A DNA stretch of 6,319 bases from REEB95 sp050729835 (GCA_050729835.1 JBOHLS010000056.1:1-6319); one strand, 5' to 3'; shown: positions 1 through 5,992, counted from the stretch's first letter. Notes: generated from the sequence alone by a model not told the origin. Translations and numbers: made by a program.

Positions 1-125
1 CTTGACCGCCCCGATCTTCGATGCGAAAACCAGCCCGCCAGTCACGCCCCGCGCCCGGGCGACATCAATCGGAACCCCGGGCGACTTCGTCTCGGAATCA
101 GTGGGCGACTTCGCCGGAATCCGCA
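1..125. mobile_element. Terminal segment of an IS21-family-like insertion sequence
   Basis: Read leftward on the minus strand from position 125, the segment begins TGCGGATTCCGGCGAAGTCG. It then carries three spaced copies of a GATTCCG..GAAGTCGCCC-type unit. A TG/CA terminus followed by several internal copies of a roughly 20-bp transposase-binding repeat is the usual end structure of IS21-family elements (known of the family). The other end and the istA/istB genes lie outside the window, so family and orientation are inferred from the end alone. The likely junction is between 125 and 126, inside the small gene that follows the P63C gene. No target duplication can be tested, because only one end is present. 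Confidence 0.6.
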
Positions 126-375
126 GTTTAAATTCTGGAATGGGCAACAAATAGTGCCGCGCAAGGCGGAGAAGATAATTATTTTGTAACTGATAAATCT
201 CATCGTCCACTTCCCCTATCTCAAATCTCTCGTCAGATTCTAATCTATCAATTTCATCTCTCTCTTTCAGTTGTGCGCGTGCTTCGCGAATGTCTTTCGC
301 AAAGGATTTAAGAATACGGCGTCTTTGACGTTCCAGGCGCCGTACCTCTAGTGACAAAATTATCCCGTCGAGCAT
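1..375 (-). CDS. Small charged, probably coiled-coil protein, 3' part replaced by IS sequence (partial)
   Basis: The ATG at 375-373 directly follows the TAA stop of the P63C gene (378-376), so the two genes are almost certainly one operon and translationally coupled. The frame stays open to the window edge (125 codons). It begins MLDGIILSLEVRRLERQRRR and continues with a heavily charged helical stretch (about residues 8-70, rich in R, K, E and D) that looks like a coiled coil. It then has RLARHYLLPIPEF near residues 73-85. The native part seems to end near residue 83-84. From position 125 downward the codons come from the IS end, so the remaining 42 codons (KSPTDSETKSPG and so on) are an accidental fusion. 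I recognise no named family. Small proteins of this kind next to P63C genes have no function I can assign. It is probably a disrupted gene, unless the fused tail is tolerated. Confidence 0.6.
   Translation of the reverse strand, partial: MLDGIILSLEVRRLERQRRRILKSFAKDIREARAQLKERDEIDRLESDERFEIGEVDDEIYQLQNNYLLRLARHYLLPIPEFKLRIPAKSPTDSETKSPGVPIDVARARGVTGGLVFASKIGAVK
57..121. repeat. Three direct repeats inside the IS end
   Basis: On the plus strand the units are gggcgacatcaatcggaac (57-75), gggcgacttcgt-ctcggaatc (79-99) and gggcgacttcgccggaatc (103-121). Start-to-start spacing is 22 and 24 bp, about two helical turns. Most of each unit is shared: GGGCGAC at the left and CGGAA(T/C)C at the right. 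This fits multiple transposase-binding sites at an IS21-type terminus. It is not a CRISPR array, because the intervals are only 3 bp. Confidence 0.7.
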
Positions 376-1419
376 TTAGAGCCCCGGCAGGTTCAATTGC
401 TTTGGAGTGATCATTGGAGATTTGAGAGCGAGAAAACGCGGACGCACACGCTCAAGTTTCTGGAGGAAATCGTCATAGCTGTCACTCAGCTTCATTGTCG
501 TTATTACCGCCGCGAGGTGTTCACGTAAGCGCGGATGCCCAAGATCAGCGCTCAATCGCCGGAATAGATGCTGTTTGTGTCGCCCCTGATCGTCACGTGG
601 GGTGGCCTTCTTGAGTTCCTGCAAAACCCCAGGCGCGAGACGGCTGTAAATAATGTCATTCGTGAGATGTCCAAAATATTGGGGGCGCTGAACGCTATCC
701 TTTGGAAAAGTTAAACCGCGAAGGCGAAAAATCTGCTCATAAAATTCGTCAGGAAACGTACGAACCCATGGGCGCAATTCTTTGGCGATAAATTTCTCCA
801 GGATTTCAGTGAGAGCATTTGCAGCGCGATCTCTCTGGAAGCCGGTAACCTCGTCAACCAGAGCGATGATGCCCGTATGGGCCAAAGCTCGAATAAGAAT
901 CTCAGCCTGCCTCGCCACATGCTGTTGATTATGCGGCAAGTCGTCCGCGTCTCGTGCTTTCAAATAGGCTTCACACACCAAAGGCAGAATTTCGGCGCGA
1001 TAGCCGCTTGCCATGGTTCCACTCGGAAGACGAAATTTGATCGGGCGGCTTTTCTCTAAAAGCTCGTTTGAAATAAATGGCTTAAGCGCTTTGCCCTGCA
1101 AAATTGCGGGGGTGGGCTCTTCGCCACCCTCATCCCGCACATTCGCCTTACGATGGCGGCCGAGAGCCTCTAAGAATCCAGCTTGGGTGATGACGCGGGT
1201 CTTTTCCTCATCGCCAAGCACATAGCATTGAAGCTCGACATTGCCGATAGGAAGTAGGCGATCAGGGCTCCCGTAGATCGCATGAGGGACCTCTTTGGCT
1301 TTGTCCCATCTTGCAGCCGCCGCCTTGCGGCCAATTTCTTTCCGTTCTTCCGTTGTAAGGGCCTCCGCTCGCGCCTTCGCGGCCCGCACCTTCGCTGGAT
1401 TTTTCCCTTCGTCCATCAT
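376..1419 (-). CDS. P63C domain-containing protein
   Basis: About 347 residues. The N-terminus is Lys/Arg/Ala-rich with a TTEERKEIGRKAAAARWDK motif, seen in many proteins of mobile regions and perhaps nucleic-acid binding (inference). The C-terminal half carries the P63C signature: ELRPWVRTFPDEFYEQIFRL, then RPQYFGHLTNDIIYSRLAPG, VLQEL and GRHKQHLFRRLSADLGHP (about residues 213-297 from this start). P63C proteins are common in phages, plasmids and islands; their biochemical role is not established. The frame extends upstream to a TTG at 1452, but that TTG overlaps the -10 box, so it cannot be translated from this promoter. The tandem ATGs at 1419 and 1416, preceded by GGGTGA, are better starts. 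The gene leads a two-gene unit with the coiled-coil gene downstream. Its base composition is less GC-rich than glmU or glmS, which suggests acquisition by transfer. Domain call is fairly sure, function unknown. Confidence 0.85.
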   Translation of the reverse strand: MMDEGKNPAKVRAAKARAEALTTEERKEIGRKAAAARWDKAKEVPHAIYGSPDRLLPIGNVELQCYVLGDEEKTRVITQAGFLEALGRHRKANVRDEGGEEPTPAILQGKALKPFISNELLEKSRPIKFRLPSGTMASGYRAEILPLVCEAYLKARDADDLPHNQQHVARQAEILIRALAHTGIIALVDEVTGFQRDRAANALTEILEKFIAKELRPWVRTFPDEFYEQIFRLRGLTFPKDSVQRPQYFGHLTNDIIYSRLAPGVLQELKKATPRDDQGRHKQHLFRRLSADLGHPRLREHLAAVITTMKLSDSYDDFLQKLERVRPRFLALKSPMITPKQLNLPGL

Positions 1420-1429
1420 TTCACCCGTT

Positions 1430-1483
1430 ATGCTTGCATGATGACGGTGCAATTATATGCTTGCAATCAGAAACTGCAAGCAT
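1430..1483. promoter_or_regulatory. Putative operator: perfect 9-bp inverted repeat plus a third half-site
   Basis: On the plus strand ATGCTTGCA (1457-1465) and TGCAAGCAT (1475-1483) form a perfect inverted repeat with a 9-bp spacer. A third ATGCTTGCA lies at 1430-1438. Start-to-start distances are 27 and 18 bp, both multiples of 9. The pair covers the -35 to -10 interval and the third copy falls in the leader, the placement expected of a repressor operator. The regulator is unknown. Autoregulation by the P63C protein or control by a gene outside the window are both possible. Confidence 0.55.
1452..1479 (-). promoter_or_regulatory. Sigma70-type promoter of the P63C unit
   Basis: Reading leftward, TTGCAG (1479-1474) is followed after 16 bp by a perfect TATAAT (1457-1452). 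Transcription would start near 1445, leaving a leader of about 25-30 nt before the ATG at 1419/1416. This geometry is the reason for preferring the ATG pair over the upstream TTG. Confidence 0.6.
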
Positions 1484-1505
1484 CATAATTCGACCATGTT
1501 AAACG

Positions 1506-1852
1506 TTGCCAATACGAGAACGCCCCACCTGCATTCCTGTGGGCTCGCAACGGCGTTTCACGCGGCTCACGAACGGATTTTCAAAGAAGCTGGAAAATCA
1601 CATGGCAGCTGTGGCGCTGTACGTCGCGCATTACAATTTCTGCCGGGTCCACATGAGGCTCACCGCGTCACGCCCGCGATGCAGCTTGGCCTAGCGGATC
1701 CCATTTGGACGATTGGCGAGTTGGTCGAAGCCGCATTGCACGGAACTATCAGCGAGCCGCAAGGGCGGCGTCATGGGGCGGACTGCATTGGCGGAATCCC
1801 ATCCCTGATTCGGCCACAACAGTGCCGAAGCTCGAGCTCGTTGACCGCGTGA
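1506..1852 (+). pseudogene. C-terminal remnant of an IS1-like (InsB-type DDE) transposase, frameshifted
   Basis: One frame gives QRRFTRLTNGFSKKLENH then MAAVALYVAHYNFCRVH. A second frame resumes with EAHRVTPAMQLGLADPIWTI then GELVEAAL. Joined, these match the C-terminus of the IS1-like transposases common in alphaproteobacteria, whose consensus there is ERQNLTMRM.MRRFTRLTNAFSKK followed by a HYNF..H..L.VTPAM block. The switch needs two extra bases near 1653-1656 (CAC-at-GAG), so the reading frame is broken. Everything N-terminal to the ER(Q)N region, including most of the DDE catalytic core, is missing. The stop at 1850-1852 lies beyond recognisable homology, which fades after about 1780. The 5' break sits about 25 bp from the P63C promoter region, so the decayed insertion forms the upstream flank of that unit. 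No terminal inverted repeat was recognised. Confidence 0.7.
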
Positions 1853-1978
1853 ACGATGCAGGAACATTTTCCCCCAGCGCTCCCCCACTTTTTCTTATTT
1901 CGGCGCTACGGTTCTCGCTTCGTTGCCACTGGTCAAAAAATTGCGCGCCGAAAAACTGCGAGGAATTCTCAAGAAAAA

Positions 1979-2053
1979 TGGTGGGCGCTGCAGGGATTGA
2001 ACCTGCGACCCCACCCGTGTGAAGGGTGTGCTCTCCCGCTGAGCTAAGCGCCC
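1979..2053 (-). tRNA. tRNA-Val (anticodon CAC)
   Basis: The reverse complement folds as a complete 75-nt cloverleaf. It has an acceptor stem GGGCGCT/AGCGCCC, D arm GCTC-AGCGGGA-GAGC, anticodon stem CACCC/GGGTG with loop TTCACAC, T arm GCAGG-TTCAATC-CCTGC, discriminator A and an encoded CCA (1981-1979). The anticodon CAC is at 2021-2019 and reads valine codon GUG. The 3' end points left toward the accessory segment, the orientation in which tRNA genes serve as integrase attachment sites. A T-rich stretch follows the CCA on the transcribed strand, but I see no convincing terminator hairpin. Confidence 0.97.
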
Positions 2054-2064
2054 GTGGAGGCCTG

Positions 2065-2093
2065 AGATAAGGCGCCGGTGCCGGGCCTGTCAA
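2065..2093 (-). promoter_or_regulatory. Promoter of tRNA-Val
   Basis: Reading leftward, CTTGACA carries a perfect TTGACA (2093-2088), followed after 17 bp by TTATCT (2070-2065). The -10 is 11 bp before the tRNA 5' end, giving a start about 4-6 nt ahead of the mature tRNA. CTTGAC is the usual -35 of alphaproteobacterial housekeeping promoters; the -10 is a weak match. Confidence 0.55.
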
Positions 2094-2164
2094 GGAATCG
2101 CGGGGCCAGCCAGGCCGATATAAGTCTAGACGCGCCCGGCGCCTTTCCTTAAGAGACAAAACCC

Positions 2165-3541
2165 ATGGCCGCTTCTTTCGCTGCTCTCATCCTGGCCGCC
2201 GGTAAGGGCACGCGGATGTGCTCGGCGCGCCCCAAGGTGCTGCACGAGCTCGCCGGCAAGCCGCTGATCGCGCACGTTCTGGGGGCGGTCGCCGGCTTGA
2301 AGCCGCAACACACCGCGGTGGTGATCGCGCCCAACCAGAACGCGGTCGCGGCGGCGGTGGCGCCGGCCGATTTCGTCATCCAGCGCCAGCCACGCGGCAC
2401 TGGTAGCGCGGTGGCCGCCGCCAAGGCGCTACTCGGCCGCTATGCCGGCGATATCCTGATCCTCGCCGGCGATGCGCCGCTGGTCACGCGCGACACCTTC
2501 AAGCCGCTGTTCGACGCGCGCAAGCGCCATCCCGACGCCGCGGTGATCGTGCTCGGCATGCGCCTCCAGGATGGCGGTCCGTACGGCCGCCTGATCCTGG
2601 CCGACGACGGCTCGCTGGCGCGCATCGTCGAGGCGGCCGATTGCACCGACGAGGAGCGCGCGGTCGATTTCGTCTCCTCCGGCGTCATGCTCGCCAAGGC
2701 GCCGGTGCTGTTCGATCTCGTCGCCCAGCTTGCGGCGCACAACGCCCAGGGCGAGCAATATCTCACCGACGTCATCGGCCTGGCGCGCGGCAAGGGCCTG
2801 GTCTGCCGTGCCGCCGAGGGCGAGGCGGCCGAGCTTCTGGGCGTCAATTCGCGCGACGAGCTTGCCTATGCCGAAGCGGTGATGCAGCAGCGTCTGCGCT
2901 ACGCCGCGATGGAATCCGGCGTCAGCTTTACCGCGCCCGAGACCGTCTTCCTCTGCGCCGACACCAAGCTCGGCCGCGACACAATCGTCGGGCCCTTCGT
3001 TGTGTTCGGACCGGGCGTCAAAGTGGGCGAGGGCGTTTCCATCCCGGCGTTTTGCCACATCGTCGGCGCTACAATCGGCGACCGCGCCATCATCGGGCCG
3101 TTCGCGCGGCTCCGTCCGGGTGCATTGCTTGCCGACCAAGTCCACATCGGCAATTTCGTCGAGGTCAAGAACTCGCGGCTGGCGTCGGGCGTCAAGGCCA
3201 ACCACCTGGCCTATCTCGGCGACAGCGCGGTGGGCGAGGGCGCCAATATCGGCGCCGGCAGCATCACCTGCAACTACGACGGCATCGAGAAATTCCGCAC
3301 CAATATCGGCAAGGGCGTGTTCATCGGCACCAATTCGTCCTTGGTCGCTCCATTGACGATCGGTCCCGGCGCGATGATCGCCGCCGGCAGCGTCGTCACC
3401 GACAACGTGCCGGCCGATGCGCTTGCTCTGGGCCGCGCGCGCCAGCGCACCAAGCCCGGCGCGGCCAAGGCCTGGCGCGCCAAGCGTAAGGCCGAGATCG
3501 CCGCCCGCGACGCCAAGCCCCAGGCCAAGGGCCGGCGGTAA
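2165..3541 (+). CDS. glmU: Bifunctional UDP-GlcNAc pyrophosphorylase / glucosamine-1-phosphate N-acetyltransferase
   Basis: GlmU acetylates glucosamine-1-phosphate with acetyl-CoA, then uridylates it with UTP to UDP-GlcNAc, the cytoplasmic precursor of peptidoglycan and lipid A. Its 458 residues match the usual family length. The N-terminal nucleotidyltransferase fold shows LAAGKGTRM (10-18), PKVLH (23-27), PRGTGSA (76-82), the Mg-binding GDAPL (Asp103), PYGR (139-142) and GVNSR (226-230, Asn228). The C-terminal left-handed beta-helix, from about 255, shows GPFARLRPG (311-319), KANHLAYLG with catalytic His347, NIGAGSITCNYDG (361-373) and acetyl-CoA-side residues near GTNSSLVAP (388-396) and GRARQ (423-427). 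The last 30 residues are Lys/Arg/Ala-rich. The start is fixed by the family N-terminus; AAGAGA at 2151-2156 is a modest Shine-Dalgarno. It leads a rightward run with the DUF559 gene and glmS. I could not identify its own promoter in the 110 bp after the divergent tRNA gene. Confidence 0.97.
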   Translation: MAASFAALILAAGKGTRMCSARPKVLHELAGKPLIAHVLGAVAGLKPQHTAVVIAPNQNAVAAAVAPADFVIQRQPRGTGSAVAAAKALLGRYAGDILILAGDAPLVTRDTFKPLFDARKRHPDAAVIVLGMRLQDGGPYGRLILADDGSLARIVEAADCTDEERAVDFVSSGVMLAKAPVLFDLVAQLAAHNAQGEQYLTDVIGLARGKGLVCRAAEGEAAELLGVNSRDELAYAEAVMQQRLRYAAMESGVSFTAPETVFLCADTKLGRDTIVGPFVVFGPGVKVGEGVSIPAFCHIVGATIGDRAIIGPFARLRPGALLADQVHIGNFVEVKNSRLASGVKANHLAYLGDSAVGEGANIGAGSITCNYDGIEKFRTNIGKGVFIGTNSSLVAPLTIGPGAMIAAGSVVTDNVPADALALGRARQRTKPGAAKAWRAKRKAEIAARDAKPQAKGRR

Positions 3542-3600
3542 TCTTGCCTGGGTGGTTTTTGGGGTATTCTCGGCGTTCGATGATGCATCCTGTGTGCACG

Positions 3601-3642
3601 CTTACCCTCGCCCCCGTTAGGGGGAGAGGGCAGGGTGAGGGG
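3601..3642. repeat. Palindromic intergenic repeat, copy 1
   Basis: CCCTC-G-CCCCC, loop GTTA, GGGGG-A-GAGGG folds into a strong 11-position hairpin with one mismatch, followed by CAGGGTGAGGGG. The copy at 4062-4103 is identical at 40 of 42 positions (differences at positions 10 and 18 of the unit). G/C-rich elements of this kind are frequent between genes in Bradyrhizobium-like genomes. This copy ends 10 bp before the DUF559 ATG, and its purine-rich right arm lies just upstream of the likely ribosome-binding region. Confidence 0.85.
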
Positions 3643-3652
3643 TAGGGCGGCA

Positions 3653-4099
3653 ATGCGCGGTCGCCCGGCCCTGAAAACCACCTTACTTGCCCGCGAATTG
3701 CGGCGGAATCAGACGGGCGTCGAACGGCGTTTGTGGCAGGCGCTGCGCGCGCGCGGATTTGCGGCTGCCAAATTTCGCCGCCAGCTTGCGATCGGCCGCC
3801 ACATCGTCGATTTGGCCTGCCCGTCGCACATGTTGATCGTCGAGCTCGACGGCGGTCAACACGCGACCCAGGCGAGCTGCGATGAGATGCGTAGCTGCGC
3901 GTTGGCGGCGCATGGCTATCGTGTGACCCGCTTCTGGAACAATGATGTAAGCGATAATTTGCCTGGCGTGATGGGCACCATCGAATCCGCGCTCGTCGAC
4001 CCCTCACCCCAACCCTCTCCCCGCTCGCGCGGGGCGAGGGGGCAGGACGACAACGCATTTTCTTACCCTCACCCCCGTCAGGGGGAGAGGGCAGGGTGA
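3653..4099 (+). CDS. DUF559 (PD-(D/E)XK endonuclease-like) protein
   Basis: 148 residues from the ATG at 3653. A GTG at 3635 in the same frame lies inside the repeat and would add six residues. I prefer the ATG because GGGTAGGGCGG lies directly upstream. Residues about 10-114 match the DUF559 family, small proteins with a Vsr/PD-(D/E)XK-like fold: LARELRRNQTGVERRLWQAL, KFRRQLAIGRHIVDLACP, LIVELDGGQHA, then GYRVTRFWNNDV. The acidic set expected of the fold is present (Glu24, Asp53, Glu64, Asp66, with Gln69 and His70). Nuclease activity and substrate are not established for most members. The fold ends near SAL (112-114); the last 33 residues, starting DPSPQPSPRSRGARG, are translation of the repeats at 4001-4103, and the stop lies inside the last one. 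It is co-oriented between glmU and glmS, so probably co-transcribed. Its function need not relate to amino-sugar synthesis. Confidence 0.85.
   Translation: MRGRPALKTTLLARELRRNQTGVERRLWQALRARGFAAAKFRRQLAIGRHIVDLACPSHMLIVELDGGQHATQASCDEMRSCALAAHGYRVTRFWNNDVSDNLPGVMGTIESALVDPSPQPSPRSRGARGQDDNAFSYPHPRQGERAG
4001..4046. repeat. Palindromic repeat, variant with a GC-rich hairpin
   Basis: CCCTCACCCC-AACCCTCTCC followed by CCGCTCGCGCGGGGCGAGGG. It contains the hairpin CCCCGC-TCGC-GCGGGG. Its left arm (4001-4022) is also largely complementary to the right arm of the repeat at 4081-4103, so 4001-4103 could fold as one long stem with internal hairpins. It encodes the proline/serine-rich tail of the DUF559 protein. 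Confidence 0.75.
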
Positions 4100-4103
4100 G
4101 GGG
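4062..4103. repeat. Palindromic intergenic repeat, copy 2
   Basis: The same 42-bp unit in the same orientation as 3601-3642, with two substitutions (A for G, C for T). The core hairpin is CCCTC-A-CCCCC, loop GTCA, GGGGG-A-GAGGG. It contains the DUF559 stop codon (TGA, 4097-4099), and its end, GAGGGG, extends by one more G into a Shine-Dalgarno-like sequence 5 nt before the ATG at 4110. Confidence 0.85.
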
Positions 4104-4132
4104 GTGTCAATGATGCTCCCGATCCTCTGATG
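4098..4132 (+). promoter_or_regulatory. Putative coupling minicistron ahead of glmS
   Basis: GAGGGGG (4098-4104) is followed after 5 nt by ATG ATG CTC CCG ATC CTC TGA (4110-4130), a six-codon frame (MMLPIL). Its stop overlaps the glmS start as TGATG (stop 4128-4130, start 4130-4132). The glmS ATG itself has no purine-rich sequence in the 10 nt before it (CCGATCCTCTG). Ribosomes loading at the repeat-derived site and reinitiating at the overlap would explain glmS translation. The arrangement is seen in the sequence; the mechanism is inferred. Confidence 0.45.
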
Positions 4133-5959
4133 TGCGGTATTATCGGCATCGTCGGCAAGGCCGAGGTCGCGCCGTTTCTGCTTGAAGGCCTGAAGCGCCT
4201 CGAATACCGCGGCTATGACTCCGCCGGCATCGCCACGCTGGTTGACGGCCGCATCGACCGCCGCCGCGCCGAGGGCAAGCTCGACAACCTGGCCAAGCGC
4301 CTGGCGAAGGAGCCGGTCGCCGGCCGCATCGGCATCGGCCACACTCGCTGGGCGACGCACGGCGTTCCCAACGAAACCAACGCCCACCCCATCGCCACCG
4401 AGCGCGTTGCCGTCGTCCACAACGGCATCATCGAGAACTTCTCGGAGATGAAGGCCGAGCTCACCAAGGCCGGCTACAAATTCGCCACCCAGACCGACAC
4501 CGAAGCCGTCGCCATCCTGCTGACGCGCTACCTGAAGGACGGCCTGTCGCCCAAAGACGCGGTGGCCAAGGCGCTCGGTCGGCTGCACGGCGCCTTCGCG
4601 CTGGTGATGCTCTTTGCAGGATTTCCCGACAGGCTGATCTGCGCGCGCCGTGGCTCTCCGCTCGCCATCGGCTATGGCGACGGCGAGATGTTCGTCGGCT
4701 CTGACGCGCTCGCCCTCGCGCCGCTGACGCAGAATCTCGTCTATCTCGAGGAAGGCGATTGGGCGGTGGTGACATCCGCGGGCGCCACGATCTACGACGC
4801 CGAAGGCCGCGCCGCCAACCGCGAGATCCGCAAGACCGCGCTCTCCGGCGCGCTCATCGGCAAGGGAGGCCATCCGCATTTCATGAAAAAGGAGATCTTC
4901 GAGCAGCCGGCGGTGATCGGCGACACGTTGCGCGCGCTGTTCAACCCGGCGACGCGCTCGGTCCACTTGCCCAAGCTGCCGTTCGACTTGGGCCGGATCG
5001 AGCGCATTTCGATCGTTGCCTGCGGCACCTCGTACAACGCCGGCCTGATCGCGCGCTATTGGATCGAGGGCTTGGCGCGACTGCCGTGCGAGGTCGACAT
5101 CGCCTCGGAGTTCCGCTACCGCGAGACCATCCTGCCGAAAAACACGCTCGCGCTGTTCATCTCACAATCGGGCGAGACCGCCGACACGCTCGCCGCACTC
5201 AGATATGCCAAGGCGCAGGGCGCGCCCATTCTCTCGATCGTCAATCAGCCTGAAAGCTCGATCGCCCGCGCGTCCGACGCCGTGTTCAGGACATATGCCG
5301 GGCCCGAGATCGGTGTCGCCTCGACCAAGGCGTTCACGACCCAGCTCGTTGTCCTCGCCTGTCTCGCCATCGCGCTCGCCAAGGCGCGCGGCACGATTGA
5401 TGCGAAGCGCGAGGCCGCGCTCACCGTCGCGCTCACCGAAGTGCCCGAGCTTGCCGCCAAGGTGTTGGCGCACGATGCTCGCATCGAGGCGATGGCCGAA
5501 TGGCTGGTCGAAACCCAGGCGCGCGACGTGCTCTATCTCGGTCGCGGCACCGCCTATCCGCTGGCACTCGAAGGCGCCTTGAAATTGAAGGAGGTCAGCT
5601 ACCTCCACGCCGAAGGCTATGCGGCCGGCGAGATAAAGCACGGCCCGATCGCGCTGATCGCCGACAACGTGCCCGTCGTCGTCCTGGCGCCCAGCGATGC
5701 ACTCTTCGACAAGACGCTTTCCAACGTGCAGGAAGTTTTGGCGCGCGGCGGCAAGGTGATGATGATCTCCGACCGCGAAGGCCTCACGCGCCTGGATGGT
5801 CAGTTCGCGCACGAGATCGAAGTGCCGCGCTGCGATCCCTTCGTCGCGCCACTTTTATACGCGATCCCGGTGCAGTTGCTGGCCTATCACGTCGCGGTGC
5901 ACAAGGGCACCGACGTCGACCAGCCGCGCAACTTGGCGAAGAGCGTGACGGTGGAGTAG
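4130..5959 (+). CDS. glmS: Glutamine--fructose-6-phosphate aminotransferase (isomerizing)
   Basis: GlmS makes glucosamine-6-phosphate from fructose-6-phosphate and glutamine, the first committed step to UDP-GlcNAc, in the cytoplasm. At 609 residues it has the same length as the E. coli enzyme. The N-terminal Ntn glutaminase domain begins MCGIIGIVG; Cys2 becomes the nucleophile after Met removal, which fixes the start at 4130. It also shows EYRGYDSAG (25-33), HTRWATHG (71-78), HNGIIENF (97-104) and TDTE (122-125). A linker with HFMKKEIFEQP (250-260) leads into two SIS domains: CGTS (298-301), ISQSGETADT (344-353), STKAFT (398-403), EGALKLKEVSYLHAE (481-495) and GEIKHGP (500-506, His504). It ends DVDQPRNLAKSVTVE with the conserved C-terminal Lys604. 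It is the last gene of the glmU-DUF559-glmS run. I see no glmS ribozyme or sRNA-type leader; the 30 bp ahead of it hold only repeat sequence and the minicistron. Confidence 0.98.
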   Translation: MCGIIGIVGKAEVAPFLLEGLKRLEYRGYDSAGIATLVDGRIDRRRAEGKLDNLAKRLAKEPVAGRIGIGHTRWATHGVPNETNAHPIATERVAVVHNGIIENFSEMKAELTKAGYKFATQTDTEAVAILLTRYLKDGLSPKDAVAKALGRLHGAFALVMLFAGFPDRLICARRGSPLAIGYGDGEMFVGSDALALAPLTQNLVYLEEGDWAVVTSAGATIYDAEGRAANREIRKTALSGALIGKGGHPHFMKKEIFEQPAVIGDTLRALFNPATRSVHLPKLPFDLGRIERISIVACGTSYNAGLIARYWIEGLARLPCEVDIASEFRYRETILPKNTLALFISQSGETADTLAALRYAKAQGAPILSIVNQPESSIARASDAVFRTYAGPEIGVASTKAFTTQLVVLACLAIALAKARGTIDAKREAALTVALTEVPELAAKVLAHDARIEAMAEWLVETQARDVLYLGRGTAYPLALEGALKLKEVSYLHAEGYAAGEIKHGPIALIADNVPVVVLAPSDALFDKTLSNVQEVLARGGKVMMISDREGLTRLDGQFAHEIEVPRCDPFVAPLLYAIPVQLLAYHVAVHKGTDVDQPRNLAKSVTVE

Positions 5960-5975
5960 GGGTTAATTCGTTAGG

Positions 5976-5992
5976 TCGGCGATGTCCGCCGA
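5976..5992. other. Short hairpin after glmS
   Basis: TCGGCG-ATGTC-CGCCGA is a perfect 6-bp stem with a 5-nt loop, 16 bp after the glmS stop. On the glmS strand it is followed by a run of A, not T, so it is not a standard intrinsic terminator. It may only be a processing or stability element. It overlaps the first unit of the 20-bp array. Confidence 0.35.

Noticed and set aside
57..121. Possible CRISPR-like repeats (also the array at 5981-6060)
   Set aside because: Units are directly adjacent or nearly so, with no spacers of CRISPR size and no cas genes. IS-end or binding-site arrays explain them better.
1420..1452. TTG start that would lengthen the P63C protein by 11 residues
   Set aside because: The TTG overlaps the TATAAT box and lies ahead of the expected transcription start. 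The ATG pair at 1419/1416 has a GGGTGA upstream.
2087..2124. Rightward glmU promoter using CTGTCA and TATAAG
   Set aside because: The spacing between these boxes is 26 bp, too long for a sigma70 promoter, and no better -35 is visible 16-18 bp from TATAAG.
1749..2159. 136-codon open frame on the minus strand across the tRNA
   Set aside because: It reads through the complete tRNA-Val gene and its promoter, and part of it is antisense to the transposase remnant.
2429..3205. 258-codon open frame on the minus strand
   Set aside because: It lies wholly inside glmU, whose motifs are intact. It is a GC-rich antisense shadow with no recognisable domain.
4100..4129. glmS ribozyme/riboswitch leader
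   Set aside because: The glmS ribozyme is a Gram-positive feature of well over 100 nt. Only about 30 nt separate the DUF559 stop from glmS here.
4004..4966. 320-codon open frame on the minus strand
   Set aside because: Antisense to glmS and the repeats. Its composition is that of a high-GC shadow (Arg/Ala/Gly-rich, no motifs).
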